Below, piece after piece: positions 21,690 to 31,924 of a stretch of DNA of 64,000 nucleotides (the first letter of the stretch is position 1; each line of letters opens with the position of its first letter). The DNA comes from Favolaschia claudopus (Eukaryota; Basidiomycota; Agaricomycetes; Agaricales; Mycenaceae): positions 372,001-436,000 of the forward strand of contig JAWWNJ010000130.1 of the NCBI GenBank assembly GCA_037176885.1. Direction: 5' to 3'. Position numbers and translations under genes: made by a program. The notes under the pieces are model-generated. The model was not told the origin of the DNA and made no database searches. It was given only the letters and a program-made list of their open reading frames with translations.

Positions 21690-21895
21690 GAGGTTGAAGC
21701 AAGGTTTCAGCGGAAGCATTTTCGGAACCGAGTTTCGGAGTTTCGGAGCACAGTTCGAGGTCACATGACACTAACAGCTGGATATCCGAAGTCCGAGGAA
21801 AGGCCCGCACAGTGCTTACAGCTGTGCTTACAAAGCACCCAGTCATTTCTGCATTTTGGAGCCACATACCGATGAATGGGGAAGCAAGCTTCCCC
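21690..21895. repeat. Right end of the same element family, copy 3 (5'-truncated)
   Basis: About 200 bases (AGGTTGAAGCAAGGTTT... to CCCCAT at 21,895) match the right ends of copies 1 and 2, including the terminal stem-loop. No left end is found nearby. The next base opens the Helitron-like relic. Confidence 0.6.
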
Positions 21896-23035
21896 ATGAA
21901 AATCTGCCGCCCCCAAATTCCGCCGCCGCTTCTAGCGCCCGTTCTCTCGGTCAAATCAGAAGGCACCAAAGAGCCCGCGAAAACCGTCAGGTGCCTCCAC
22001 CGCAAGCCTCTTCGAACAGATCGCTGGCTCAAAGGGCAAGAAGGGAGCGGGAGCGTGCCGAGAAGGCTGCGAGAATGGATGTCGGTGCGCTGCGATTCAA
22101 TATTCATTAGTATCAACTTCTAACATCCTTTTCTGTTCTACAGATCCTCCACCGACTGCGCGCAACTCTCGAGTATTACAGGTAAGTCGGTTTTATTCTT
22201 CAGTTTAAGAGGCTTGAAAAGTCTCGCTCCTCAGGCCATCCCCAACGGTCTCCCTACCCTACCTGCAACACAACAGGGTGCTGCCGCTGCTGGTGGTGAG
22301 TTATCTCTTTGTAGTCGGTGTCTCAAAGTCGTTAATTTCGCACAAGCCCGGCCTGAAGGGACACGCAATCGTACACGCCAACACAATCAAAACCCAAATC
22401 CCGCACGGCCGCGAAGTACGTGTAAATGATCTTTAGATTACTTCCTCGGCTGATTGCGCACCATGAAGATAATCGTCGGACTACCCGCGACGAGCTGTTT
22501 TTAGCGGCGCGCAAAGACTATCAGGATCCGCCATCTCGCCATGACCTCGGTTACATGAACGACCGCTGTCCCGCATGCGGAGCACTCCATTGGGTCGTTG
22601 AGCAAGTCATACACCCCCCGAAGAATTCGCGTTCGCCGTACGGGATGTGCTGCAACCATGGCAAAGTCGACCTAACATCTTCAAGAACCACCGGAGCCTC
22701 TTCATCGTCTCTTTGTTGGCAACGACTCGCAGGCCCTGGAATTTCGAGAACATATCACGCAATATATCACGCAATATAATGCTGCTTTGGCATTCACCTC
22801 CCTCGGCGTGAATGACGACAAACGCGTGAACACGTACGGCCCATGTCAAATTCTGGTCAAGGCGATTCGTCTCATCAAGAACGTCTCGTCAAGAATGTCA
22901 AGGCAAGTTTCAATGTCGCTCGGTCCTCCAAGCATTCAAGCATCATTCAAGCATGATCCGTGTTCAAAATTCCATTCCTTCCTTCCTCGACTACTGGGTG
23001 AGTGCGCAGTTGCCATTGATTTGCAGTTCCCCTAA
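21896..23035 (+). pseudogene. Helitron RepHel N-terminal relic
   Basis: Pieces in order: an Arg/Glu-rich segment (SLGQIRRHQRARENRQ, SLAQRARREREREAK-like), a splice-like site near 22,180 (GTAAGTCGG), then YMNDRCPACGALHWVVEQ with YGMCCNHGKVDL, and in another frame GNDSQALEFREHITQY with AALAFTSLGVNDDKRVNTYG. This order (Cys-rich motif, CCNHGKV, AALAFTSLG) is what I know from the region upstream of the Rep domain in agaricomycete Helitron proteins. An ATCACGCAATAT duplication and frame changes show decay. It ends without a Rep or helicase domain. The helicase relic at 12.4 kb is a different fragment. Confidence 0.7.
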
Positions 23036-23929
23036 CTCTTGCCCTTTTTCCTCTCTTATTGTGACAATGACATCGTATCCATGTCATCTTATACATTACA
23101 TGCTTGTTCTTCATTGAAGCGTGCCTCCCCGAGGAGCGGCAAGGAATGGGAATGGAAAGCGCAGGGGCCTGTAACAGCACATCACGAATCAATCAATCAA
23201 TCACTCTGACACTTGACGCTCAAATTTTTTGGAGTTCAGTTTAAGCGTCCTCCTCCTAGCCTGAGGTTAGCCTCTTCCTTTTTAAGATTTTGATAGGTTT
23301 TAATGAATACAAACTGAATAAATTTCTAGTGGATTTGCCTGCCTGTGTAGCCTTGAAGGAACGACATGAAAAAGCGAAAAAAAAAAAAAAAAAGAAAGAA
23401 AGAAAAAAGAAAGAAAGACGTGTTTGTTTGGCCCAAAGTTGATTCTCTCCTTTGTTCCCTTCTCGGAAAATTCCCTTGATTCCTTTGGCACTGGACGTTC
23501 CTACACATGGACCGTATCCCAGAGCGTCTTCCTCAGCTTCCTCGCAACCTGCAAAGCGGATGGAATGGCATTGTCCTACTCGCCTACCAATCTATACAGT
23601 GGCGGCGCCATCTGATGCCACCCCGAAAAATGATGAGACTCCAATCGACTCCACTTGCATCAAAAGTTCAAGAAATGGGCTGTTTTATTTTTAGGGGGTG
23701 GCATCAGATCCTCTCAATCTTCCTGCAGCACGCTGTTTCAACGTTGGATCAACCAGTGAGTTGTATAATTTCGGGGTCACCATGTTTGGTACCATTAATA
23801 ATGTCCAAGTCAGTGCCTTGATCTTCGGTGTTCTGTCCACTTATTTTTCTTTTAGCAGATTACCATATAGCGTTGAACGCCGAGTATATTCTACGAGTAA
23901 CCAGAGTATCAAGTAGTCCATTTTTAAGG
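23036..23929. other. No gene seen; A-rich tract
   Basis: Includes an A18-type tract with GAAA repeats at 23,379-23,420. No recognisable frame. Confidence 0.4.
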
Positions 23930-24637
23930 TCACCGGCGTGTCAACTGCACGTACAAAGGCCCCCGCGTCACAACAAAAAAGTCCTGCATCTCCCTTGGCC
24001 AGGCTTCGGCATCAAACCCATCCGCAAAACGCAGCGTGAAGGACTTGAACAAGATGCACAGTACCATTGATAGTTCCCGCCTGGCAAATTTCTGGCCGAC
24101 GCAGTTTGATGGCCCGAGGGAGAAGGGGAGGAACGCGGAGCTATCGTGACTGTCAAATTGGGACCCCTGTAGCCACCGTTCCGGGAGAAATTGGTCAGGA
24201 TGCGGAGAGAAGTAGTCTTGATTGCGGTGTAGGGAGTAGGCTGGTGTCGACACAGTGGTGCCAGGTGGAATGAATCTAGATTTTCATCAACCTCGTGGTA
24301 ATATTATTGGCGAGGGTAGACACATACCTCCCCGCAATCGTTTGACCAGCCTGAGAAGGATATATCTGTCTAGTACCATTCGATGGCAGGGGGGGATGAA
24401 GGCGGAGGGTTTCGTTTCTAGGTACAAGTGAATATCCTGAGAAACGTGGCTCTGAGTAAAGCAGACTGACATGCATGCCCTTAAAAAATGCAACTCTTGG
24501 TGCTTGACGGCGTCGAAAGGGTCGTCTCCGTCAGCAATTGCGGTATCAAGTTCCTTTTGGAGCCTCTGGTATTGATGCGGGTGAGACAACAAGAACCATA
24601 TAACGCTACACAAGGTTGACGCGACGGTATCCGAAGC
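23930..24637 (-). pseudogene. Cytochrome P450, 3' half, broken at the I-helix by telomeric repeats
   Basis: Three minus-strand exons (24,471-24,636; 24,328-24,417; 23,930-24,275) with 53- and 52-nt introns and consistent phases. They encode the I-helix end (SDTVASTLC), the K-helix ExxR in NETLRLHPP, the PERW motif (FLPERW) and the haem loop FLPFSLGPSNCVGQ with its Cys ligand. Helix L and the C-terminus follow to the stop. P450s are membrane-bound haem mono-oxygenases. The N-terminal half (anchor, helices A-H, start of the AGxDT motif) is missing. The frame runs into a TTAGGG array instead, and no P450-like sequence is seen on the far side. LRACINETLRLHPPLPSNG suggests a CYP63/CYP52-like clan, at low certainty. 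Confidence 0.9.
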
Positions 24638-24855
24638 TAACCCTAACCCTAACCCTAACCCTAACCCTAACCCTAACCCTAACCCTAACCCTAACCCTAA
24701 CCCTAACCCTAACCTAACCCTAACCCTAACCCTAACCCTAACCCTAACCCTAACCCTAACCCTAACCCTAACCCTAACCCTAACCCCTAACCCTAACCCT
24801 AACCCTAGCCCTAACCCTAACCCTAACCCTAACCCTAACCCTAACCCTAACCCTA
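24637..24855. repeat. Interstitial telomeric array, (CCCTAA) about 36 copies
   Basis: About 219 bp of CCCTAA on the plus strand, nearly perfect. A few variant units occur: one CCTAA near 24,712, one CCCCTAA near 24,785 and one CCCTAG near 24,807. It begins inside the P450 exon and ends in ordinary DNA (ATGCATGACC). In this orientation it is the left telomere of whatever lies to its right. Repeat identity with the TTAGGG telomere of most fungi is established knowledge. Confidence 0.98.
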
Positions 24856-24896
24856 TGCATGACCTCACCAAGTAGAAACGTCGGCAGAAGTTCGAG

Positions 24897-25180
24897 CGTC
24901 TTGGTCTTGCTCAGAGGACATCGTCGTCGGATTCCGGAAGCAAGCCGCGTTTGATCGAATCAGAGATTGGAACCAAGCAAAGGCAAACAACTCGCTCTTG
25001 CTCCTCGCCGTCATCTCCGTCGGCGAGCTCGTCGTCTATGCGCCATGTCCTCCCTTCCAACTGCGCTCGATGGCTTCGGCCGCTGGGCCGCCGTCTCTAT
25101 CCGCCGCCAATGCTTTGATTTCCACGTCTAACACCGAACTGATTTTGACACTGAACGACTGGGACACCAACGAATACCTA
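24897..25180 (+). repeat. Subtelomere-type repeat, unit 1 (next to telomeric array)
   Basis: Shares the skeleton GGAAGCAAG...TTTGATCGAATCA...CTCGCTCTTGCTC...CGCCGTC with units at 29.1, 34.0 and 61.0 kb. No protein is supported. Confidence 0.55.
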
Positions 25181-27640
25181 GGGCTCAGCTGATCAGGGCT
25201 CAACGACTGTACCTCGCTAATCCCGGAGACTATTCCGTGGTTAGCCTAACCCTCATTTTCTCCTCTCTTTCCTCTTTGTCCTCCATGCCAAAATTTTGGT
25301 CCCGGTCTCGGCAGCTTTTTCGTCCCCTCTCTTCTAACAACGGGATCGATCAACGCTAACACGTCCTTCTCAGCTTTCTAGATCTATGGATATCCGGCTG
25401 TTGGAAATTTGGTAGTGGGAGTTGGGATGGTGAACGAGTAGGCCGGATGATTCTCGAACTTGGTATGTTTCTTTCCCTCTCTTTTCTTTCCTTTCGCCGG
25501 GCACGGCTTGGGGGTGGGACGCGAGGCTGGATTTGTGCGCTACGAGAACCAGATGAATACGGGATGGGCGTTCATGCTTCTCGGGTGGGCGTTTTCGAAG
25601 GAAGATATCCTCCATTCACATGCCAGCGGATGTGATGCGAATCCGTAGGGGGCTCCTTGTTTCCTCCGGGCCTCATTGTTTCCCTCTCCCGCGCTTGGTT
25701 CCTTTCCGTTCTCCGTTTCCTTTGCGTTTACGACGTCGTGGGAAGTTGAGACTTCCAGTGGTCAAGTGTCTAGACGCGTAGATGTGGAGCACAGTATGGG
25801 GAGAAGTCGTTCCTTTGCCCAATTTTTCACCGTGCTCGGTGTGGGTACAGCGGTATAGAGTTGTTCTTATTGGGGGAGGAAAGCTGGCGAGGAGATCCAC
25901 TCTTGTTACTCATCGTGTGCATTCGATTATTGCGCTCTCCGGGAAATAACTCCTCACTCCGCTCCGACGAGTTGTTGGGGACAGCCGCCAATGCTGGATC
26001 GCTTCCGGCCACATACCTTGCTGTCCCTGTAGACGCCGCCTCCTACGTCGTGCCGTCCGAGACCCCGTATCTACGAACCTCGCCGTGATTTTGTCTCGGA
26101 GAAAGGCAGTAAATATGACGATGCGTCGCCGTTCTTCGGCGCATACGCGATGCAGAGCGGAGTGCTTTGCATTCCGCACCGAGCGCGGGGTCGTGGCGTC
26201 GACAACGCACGAGCATGCCTTTGCCCTCTCGCTATGCACCTGCTCTCCCCCCGTCGTGCGTGCATGCTGCGACGCTATGCATGTTCGGACGCGACATCTG
26301 TCGATGACGACGACTTCACATGTCGTTCACAGTTCAATGTACAAGGGGAGATGGGGACGAGGACGGCCAGATTGTCTTGCTTGGGCTCGAGTCGAATTTC
26401 GGTAGGCGTAATTTGGACGTGCTCTGCATCTGTCTATATGATATATATTTGGCGGGTTCTTCGTTTGCGCATTGCTGGCTTGGTCGAGTCCAGCCTGAGC
26501 ATTGACGTGGCAGGGTGCAAGTGATCGGGGGTGGAGGGATGGTGAAGGCATGGTGGTGCATGCAACGGGTGCGTTTGAAGTCAGGGAAGAGCTCGTCGAT
26601 TCTGGTGCGTCCGAGTCGGGCTCGGAATACTTACATGGCACTACTCTATTGACGAAGCACTCGTTTCCGCAGACAACTTACTGCTGCATCACCCACCTGT
26701 CCTTCTCGCTGTGTCTCGTGTCCTCCTGCTCGGAATTATACAACACCGGCACACTCAGCCGCTGCAGTTATGTCTCGCTGCACTCCGGCATCACCAGCGC
26801 TCGACCATGGGCCTCTCGTGTTCTTCACCCGACCTCGACCCGCCTCATCTGGTCGTCTCTCCATTGCGGCGCCGTCGTGGGTCGACTCGCCGATCTTGGA
26901 ATGGCAAGCAGTCGTCGTTGTCGTTTCATCGGCCTTCAATTCCTGAAACCTTGAATGCTTACAGCGACTTCTTTCTATTGAGCGGATGTTTTATTTTGCC
27001 AACTTCGGGTCTCGGTTTCGTTTGAAAATTCATTGAACAAGATATTTCTTTTTCCTGACTACCTTATCTCTAACGCGAATAGATACGTACCGCTGCCTGA
27101 CTTAGCTCGGTCCCTCGATCTTTGCCTTCACACATTCGAGTGTTTCTTCCGTCATTCCCTGAATAATAGATATCATTCGAGATTGTTATTAAAAGTGAAC
27201 AAGTCAACGCCGTATGTGTCGGTGAGTCGAATTCATTCCGAACGTGGTCGATTCAGCGACCCGGGATCGATTGGGCGAACCTACCCAAAGCCAAGCCAAG
27301 CAACGCTGCCTTTCGAAACATGAGAAGAGGGGATCTCAATTAGACATTATATTTCTTGAGAAAGAAGGATCAGCACGCACACACCGTTCATAAGTTGCAA
27401 AAAATCGAAGTCAAATCGCACGCAGATTCTGTTCTTCGACCCTTCAAAATCCCATCAACTAGTTGCGGTCCTACGGTGCATAGAGAGTCTGTACGCAGGA
27501 GAGGCAACAATGAAGAGTTTACCCGGAAAGTGTAGTTTTCTTGCTCTTGTGTTGAGGTTGAGTTCCACATCGCAGGAAAGCAACAAGAAGCTAGACTGCC
27601 AGGCCTTTGGAGCCGCCAATAAAAGTATCAAACTCAGGGT
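25181..27640. other. No gene seen
   Basis: Many 60-150 codon frames on both strands but no motif and no consistent splice model. Bases about 26,420-26,700 resemble 29,810-30,010 (see findings). Confidence 0.4.
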
Positions 27641-27840
27641 GCGAAAAACAGGATACGTCCTACACAGGGGTTCGTCGAGAATTGAACTCGATCCTAACCC
27701 GTGTGATGTCTTTCTGTGTATGATCAGTCGAGTGTATAGACACGACGATGGTTCATCCGCATGCGGCTTGGGCTGCGAGAGTTGCAAGAAATATTTCCTG
27801 TGCAAAAGGATAACAAAAGGTGAGAACGGGGAAGTCACGA

Positions 27841-27936
27841 GGGAGCTGGGAATCAAACCCAATTGAATTGAACGCAAATAATGTCTTAACAAACGAACCG
27901 AGGCATGGATGGTGTTCAGTCGCCTCGACAACTCCC
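27841..27936 (-). tRNA. tRNA-like sequence (type II-like or pseudogene)
   Basis: Read on the minus strand, the first and last seven bases pair fully (GGGAGTT with AGCTCCC). The T arm is intact (five pairs around TTTGATT), and a D-arm-like GTCGAGGCGACTGAAC follows the acceptor. At 96 nt it has the length of a Leu or Ser tRNA or an intron-containing one. I could not fold a normal anticodon stem-loop, so it is probably a pseudogene or tRNA-derived repeat. Confidence 0.35.
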
Positions 27937-28651
27937 TGGGTTGCATACGATCAATTGAGACAAGTGTGAGAAGGCGACGCATACTCGGTGATCAGTCTGG
28001 CATGACGGTTTAACGTTCACCGTTCAACGTTCAACGCCGAGTCCCTTTGTCCAAGTACTATAGAATAAAGAGGGAAGCAGGGTAAGGAACAAGGAACATG
28101 AGAGTGCAATCAGCTTGAACACGAGCATTTGAAAGCCATGTATCCCGTAGCCGCGACATGCCCTTCTGTTTAAGTGTGTGGTGCTACCGGATAAGTGGAG
28201 TTCGAGCTGGTGGTATCCTGAGGGCGGAGGGGTACGCCACGAGGTTCGGGCCAAAGTTGTGGATTAGCATGTGGAGGTCAAGCTAGATGAATTATCCGGG
28301 TTACTTAGGCGAACCGACTAGCCCTGATTATGCCAGTTAGTGGGAAACTCGGCGCCATGGGGAAATAATCGATCGTACTTAACGATGTGTCGAAGCAGGT
28401 CGAAGCCCGAAGGTGAGCTCGGGGCAAATACGATCGAGTTCTGTAGGCAAAGTATCAGGGAGATGTCTCTATTGACTCGGAGAGGTAACAATGACGGAAA
28501 GTTACGATGCGGGAATCCATGAGGAGCGAGTCGCGTCCATGGTTGTCGTTTTGACGAAAAGATATAGACCCTGATGATAGCAGGTTGGAAGAATAGTTGG
28601 CAAGGAAATCTTCAACGAGGAGCAAAAAAAGACACCTGCTCAACATGCGCA

Positions 28652-28737
28652 GGGGTCCCCGAGATTCGAACTCGGAACAAACGCAGATGAAGAAAGGCGA
28701 GCCAGGAATGGTTAGCGTTTGTTAGCCTGTAGACCCT
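28652..28737 (-). tRNA. tRNA-like sequence, degenerate
   Basis: 86 nt on the minus strand with a perfect five-pair T arm (CCGAG, loop TTCGAAT, CTCGG), followed directly by a seven-base acceptor strand that pairs at six positions with the 5' end (AGGGTCT). D and anticodon arms are not convincing. The middle (AACCATTCCTGGCTCG) resembles the copy at 27.9 kb (ACACCATCCATGCCTCG), suggesting one tRNA-derived family. Confidence 0.35.
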
Positions 28738-29109
28738 TGGTTCATGAAAATTATGGTTTATGAGGAAGGCAAGTATCGACATTCTGCAGAGACTTGCTTT
28801 TGAGCAAGGAGGAGTCGGAACCAGATGCGAAAAGATCATCCATGATGTTCAAGTTTGAGAGAAGGGAAGGAAAGTGAACTTACCCGTAGCTAGAGAATGA
28901 ACCAAGCAAATCGAAGACTAGTCTGGGGGTATAGATTTCGACTGGGGAGTTTGAATGTCCGTGGGGCTATCGCAAGGGCAACAAAAGAAAGTTGGCACGA
29001 TCAAGACTCGTACGATGTCGTTCGTTTGAGAAGTAGTTGTTGCGGATCGGAAACTGGTATTTGTAGTGCTATAGATCCGTCAAGTTTCTAACCTCGAGCA
29101 GTGGAATTT

Positions 29110-29365
29110 CGCCAAGAGTTTGTATGTTTCGAGATTGCGGAGAGATCATGGTGGTAAGGAAGCAAGAGGTATTTGATCGAATCAAAGGCCAATTAGAGCC
29201 AAACACCTCGCTCTTTGCTCTCCGCCATCATCGTTCCTCGACGTGCTCACCGTGGATGCGCGGCCTCACGACTTTCGGCCGTCGTTCTAACCTTGCAACT
29301 GTCGGTAGACCTCACGCTTGATGACAGCAACGCCTCTGACGCTTTGAATTTCCTCGTCGACTATG
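29110..29365 (+). repeat. Subtelomere-type repeat, unit 2
   Basis: Contains CAAGAGGTATTTGATCGAAT, CCAAACACCTCGCTCTT and CGTGCTCACCGTGG in the same order as the units at 34.0 kb (minus) and, less closely, 24.9 and 61.0 kb. Confidence 0.6.
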
Positions 29366-29394
29366 AGTGAGTGACTGCAAGTCTCAAGAGTGAC

Positions 29395-29757
29395 TCAGTC
29401 CTCAGCATGAGCATGATCGCCACGGAAATCTGCACCTGCACCTGAATTTTCCATCTCCTCCGTTCTCCTCGTCGTACCTCCGCCCCCGGTATACTGTTCT
29501 GGTTCGTCACGCAGCGCAATCTCAAGCTGTACATCCCCCCTCACGTCGGAGCGGTAGACGCGAGCGACCCATCCCGTTGGTCGAGGGGAGGGGATACTCA
29601 GGCTGCGGTCGCGATTTGCGATCAGCGGCGAGCCGGTGGTGGGTGTGGACGGTAGAGAGCTAGCCTCGCTCGTGCAGTGATACCACCCGAGCTTCTTGCC
29701 TAGGCTTGAATCGGATTCCAGTATGTGTTCTCTTGGCCTTTCTTTCGTTTCGCTCAT
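29395..29757 (-). CDS. Possible small gene, 120 aa, unrecognised
   Basis: A single open frame from MSETKERPREHILESDSS to FRGDHAHAED. It has a middle that looks globular (GWVARVYRSDVRGDVQLEIA) and a Gly/Thr-rich linker. Coding-like minus-strand sequence also lies upstream (about 29,960-30,110: AERAQDDIRDREKDTRRRMQ), so this may be the last exon of a longer gene. No family recognised. A related but broken upstream piece lies at 26.5-26.8 kb. Confidence 0.35.
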   Translation of the reverse strand: MSETKERPREHILESDSSLGKKLGWYHCTSEASSLPSTPTTGSPLIANRDRSLSIPSPRPTGWVARVYRSDVRGDVQLEIALRDEPEQYTGGGGTTRRTEEMENSGAGADFRGDHAHAED

Positions 29758-30329
29758 GCAGACCTACCCAGCCTTCTTCAGATGTGCTCCACCTCTGGCT
29801 ACTTGCATCCGGTGCGGTCTGTTCGCGCCGTGCTGGCTTCGTCGAGCGCGGCGATCACGTAGCGGGATGCAGATGATCGGGGTGAAGGGATAGTAATGGA
29901 TGCAGCGGGTGCGTTCGAAGTCAGGGAAAAACTCGCATCCTGGTGCGTCTGACTCGCTGCACAGAAATACTTATTGACGAAGGACTCGTTTCCGCAGACG
30001 TCGGACTGCTGCATTCGTCGCCTGGTGTCCTTTTCGCGGTCTCTGATGTCGTCCTGCGCGCGTTCCGCTACGGCACCGGCAGACTCAGCTGCTTGTGAAG
30101 TTGGGGTCGACAAGGGTTCGATGTTTCGGTGCTGTCCGACGTACGTTTGCTTGATACCTCCAGAATTCTCGGCTTGTTTCAGCTGAGTCCCTGATCGAAG
30201 ACGACAATATCTGACTTGAATGTAACACAAATTTCTGAAACAACAGTGTAGGAAGTCATCCAAACTTCTTGAGGCGCACAACAATTCACGTATTTTCAGG
30301 TCGAATTTATCATCTCTACTCGATTCACT

Positions 30330-31459
30330 TCATTTTCTGCGCTTGTCGAGCTTCGTCACCACATTCGCCACAAACGCGTACCCGTACTTTTTCGGGTCGA
30401 ATTGCTGACAACCTTCCGCTGCGCTTGCGAAGAAGCGTTGAGTAGCCCAGTCGGTCAACACCTGAAAAGTGGTTTAGTGGGCAAGTAGGGCAATAAGACG
30501 CGGTGAGTCGCGATCTACTTCTTTCGCAGCGTCGAAGTCCTATCCGTGACTGAGTTGCTGAGTGATGTATTCACAGATGGGGTCTCATACCTTGAGAATA
30601 CCACGGTAGAGGGTAGGCCGACTCTTCGTCGAGTAACCAAAGTCTCGGATGTCTTGATCCATTATGTCGGTAGATTGCCACTGAGAACGAGCGGTACAAT
30701 TGAAATCATCGTTATTATCATAAGGAGATGGCTCACCATCTCCAGCCTAGCATGGTTCTTCTTGACCGCAGGAAGTAGCGCACAATCACGCATGAGCTCG
30801 TCGAATTCGCGGATATGGGTTTCGCTAGTCGCCAATTCACGAGGTGCGTCGTATACAAACACTATTTCAACACCGTTGTCGGGAGCTGGACCGTCGTCGA
30901 TCTTTGGCACCACGCTGAAGGCGAACCCAGACGACTGTATTCCGAAGTCCTTGCCTTTCTGGAATATCTTGCGAGCTTCCGGGGCGGCGAGAGCCTAGTG
31001 TGACATAAGTATTTACTGTCCTCGTGAAGGGGGTCTATTGAACACTGACATTCTTAAGTTCCTCGGCAGTCTAGTCCCCCCGCCGACAGCACCATTAATC
31101 GAACAGAATCAAGGGAGATAATCAACAGAAATCTCTGCTTACCCGCGTTCGTAATGCAACCATAACAGTCGGCGGCCGAGATCCAAGTCCAAACGCCGCA
31201 GTATGATTGTCCGCCTTGTCAGTCTGGAAAATCTATGCGGCGTAAAGGCATGAGGGTGAGTAAATTCGAAGTGGATTGGGAAATTAGAAAAGATGCATAC
31301 CATTTCGACGTTCATGAAATTTTCCTGAACAACGGGAAGAACCATCACTTCGTCGAAAAGGGCTTCCATCGTTTGCTCGAAGTCTGGGATGGAGAGCGAA
31401 GCGGGGGCTTTGTGTATGAACACAGAATAGAAGATCTCCATGTTCTCTGAATGCGACAT
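30330..31459 (-). CDS. Double-domain (EthD/alpha-beta-barrel-like) protein, paralogue B
   Basis: Seven exons on the minus strand: 31,301-31,459; 31,143-31,232; 31,050-31,070; 30,737-30,994; 30,591-30,680; 30,519-30,539; 30,330-30,461. All junctions are phase 0, introns are 51-72 nt, and the product is 256 aa. Two similar halves of about 125 residues are visible. In half 1, FYSVFIHKAPASLS, then MVLPVVQENF; in half 2, VEIVFVYDAPRELA, then ALLPAVKKNH. Each is followed by a domain end such as KYGYAFVANVVTKLD. Exons 3 and 6 are 21-nt mini-exons (TAEELKN and DFDAAKE) at equivalent places of the two halves. The pattern suggests the dimeric alpha/beta-barrel (EthD/Dabb) fold in a fused-dimer form; that is inference, and no catalytic residue can be named. 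It lies head-to-tail with its paralogue at 31.9-33.1 kb. Confidence 0.85.
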
Positions 31460-31924
31460 GGAGAGGGGAGGCGTGTGTCGATTGAGCCCTTCGGTGAGCT
31501 CATATTATACGAGAATTCATGGGAGCAATCTCATGCACCGAGATAGCTAAAACCGGCAGACAGTATCAGCTGGCAAGTTTAAGCTACAACGTGTGAGTTT
31601 CGGCCCTACAGCACACAGAGTTAAGCGTGACTCGGAACAACCTCAAGAGCGGCGAACTGTCTCCCCACATAGTTTGATGAAAGAAGTCCGCCCTACCACT
31701 GTCTCTCAATCGATTCTGGACAATCTGCCACAGGACGTACCCGATGGTCAAGAAGATGTATGGGGGCTATTCTGATCCTTCTTCTCAACCTGACATGCAG
31801 GGCAGCCGGAAACTTAGGGCAAAGCTTACCCTCACCTTGAGTAGGCCATATGTAGATTACAAAAATGGATTTAAGCGAAGCAGCCACATTCGAATCAGCA
31901 CCTGTTATACCCCAGGACCACTGC

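Noticed and set aside
23379..23420. Poly-A tract as a LINE or SINE tail.
   Set aside because: No element body or target duplication could be found next to it.
24637..24855. Short regular repeats that could be taken for a CRISPR array or satellite.
   Set aside because: Units are six bases without spacers and match the telomere repeat.
24287..24871. A 194-residue frame rich in GLGLGL and RVRVRV.
   Set aside because: It is the TTAGGG array read as protein, joined to a real P450 exon; not a protein repeat domain.
27510..27866. A 118-codon plus-strand frame overlapping the tRNA-like sequence.
   Set aside because: No recognisable domain, and its end lies within the tRNA-like element; treated as chance.
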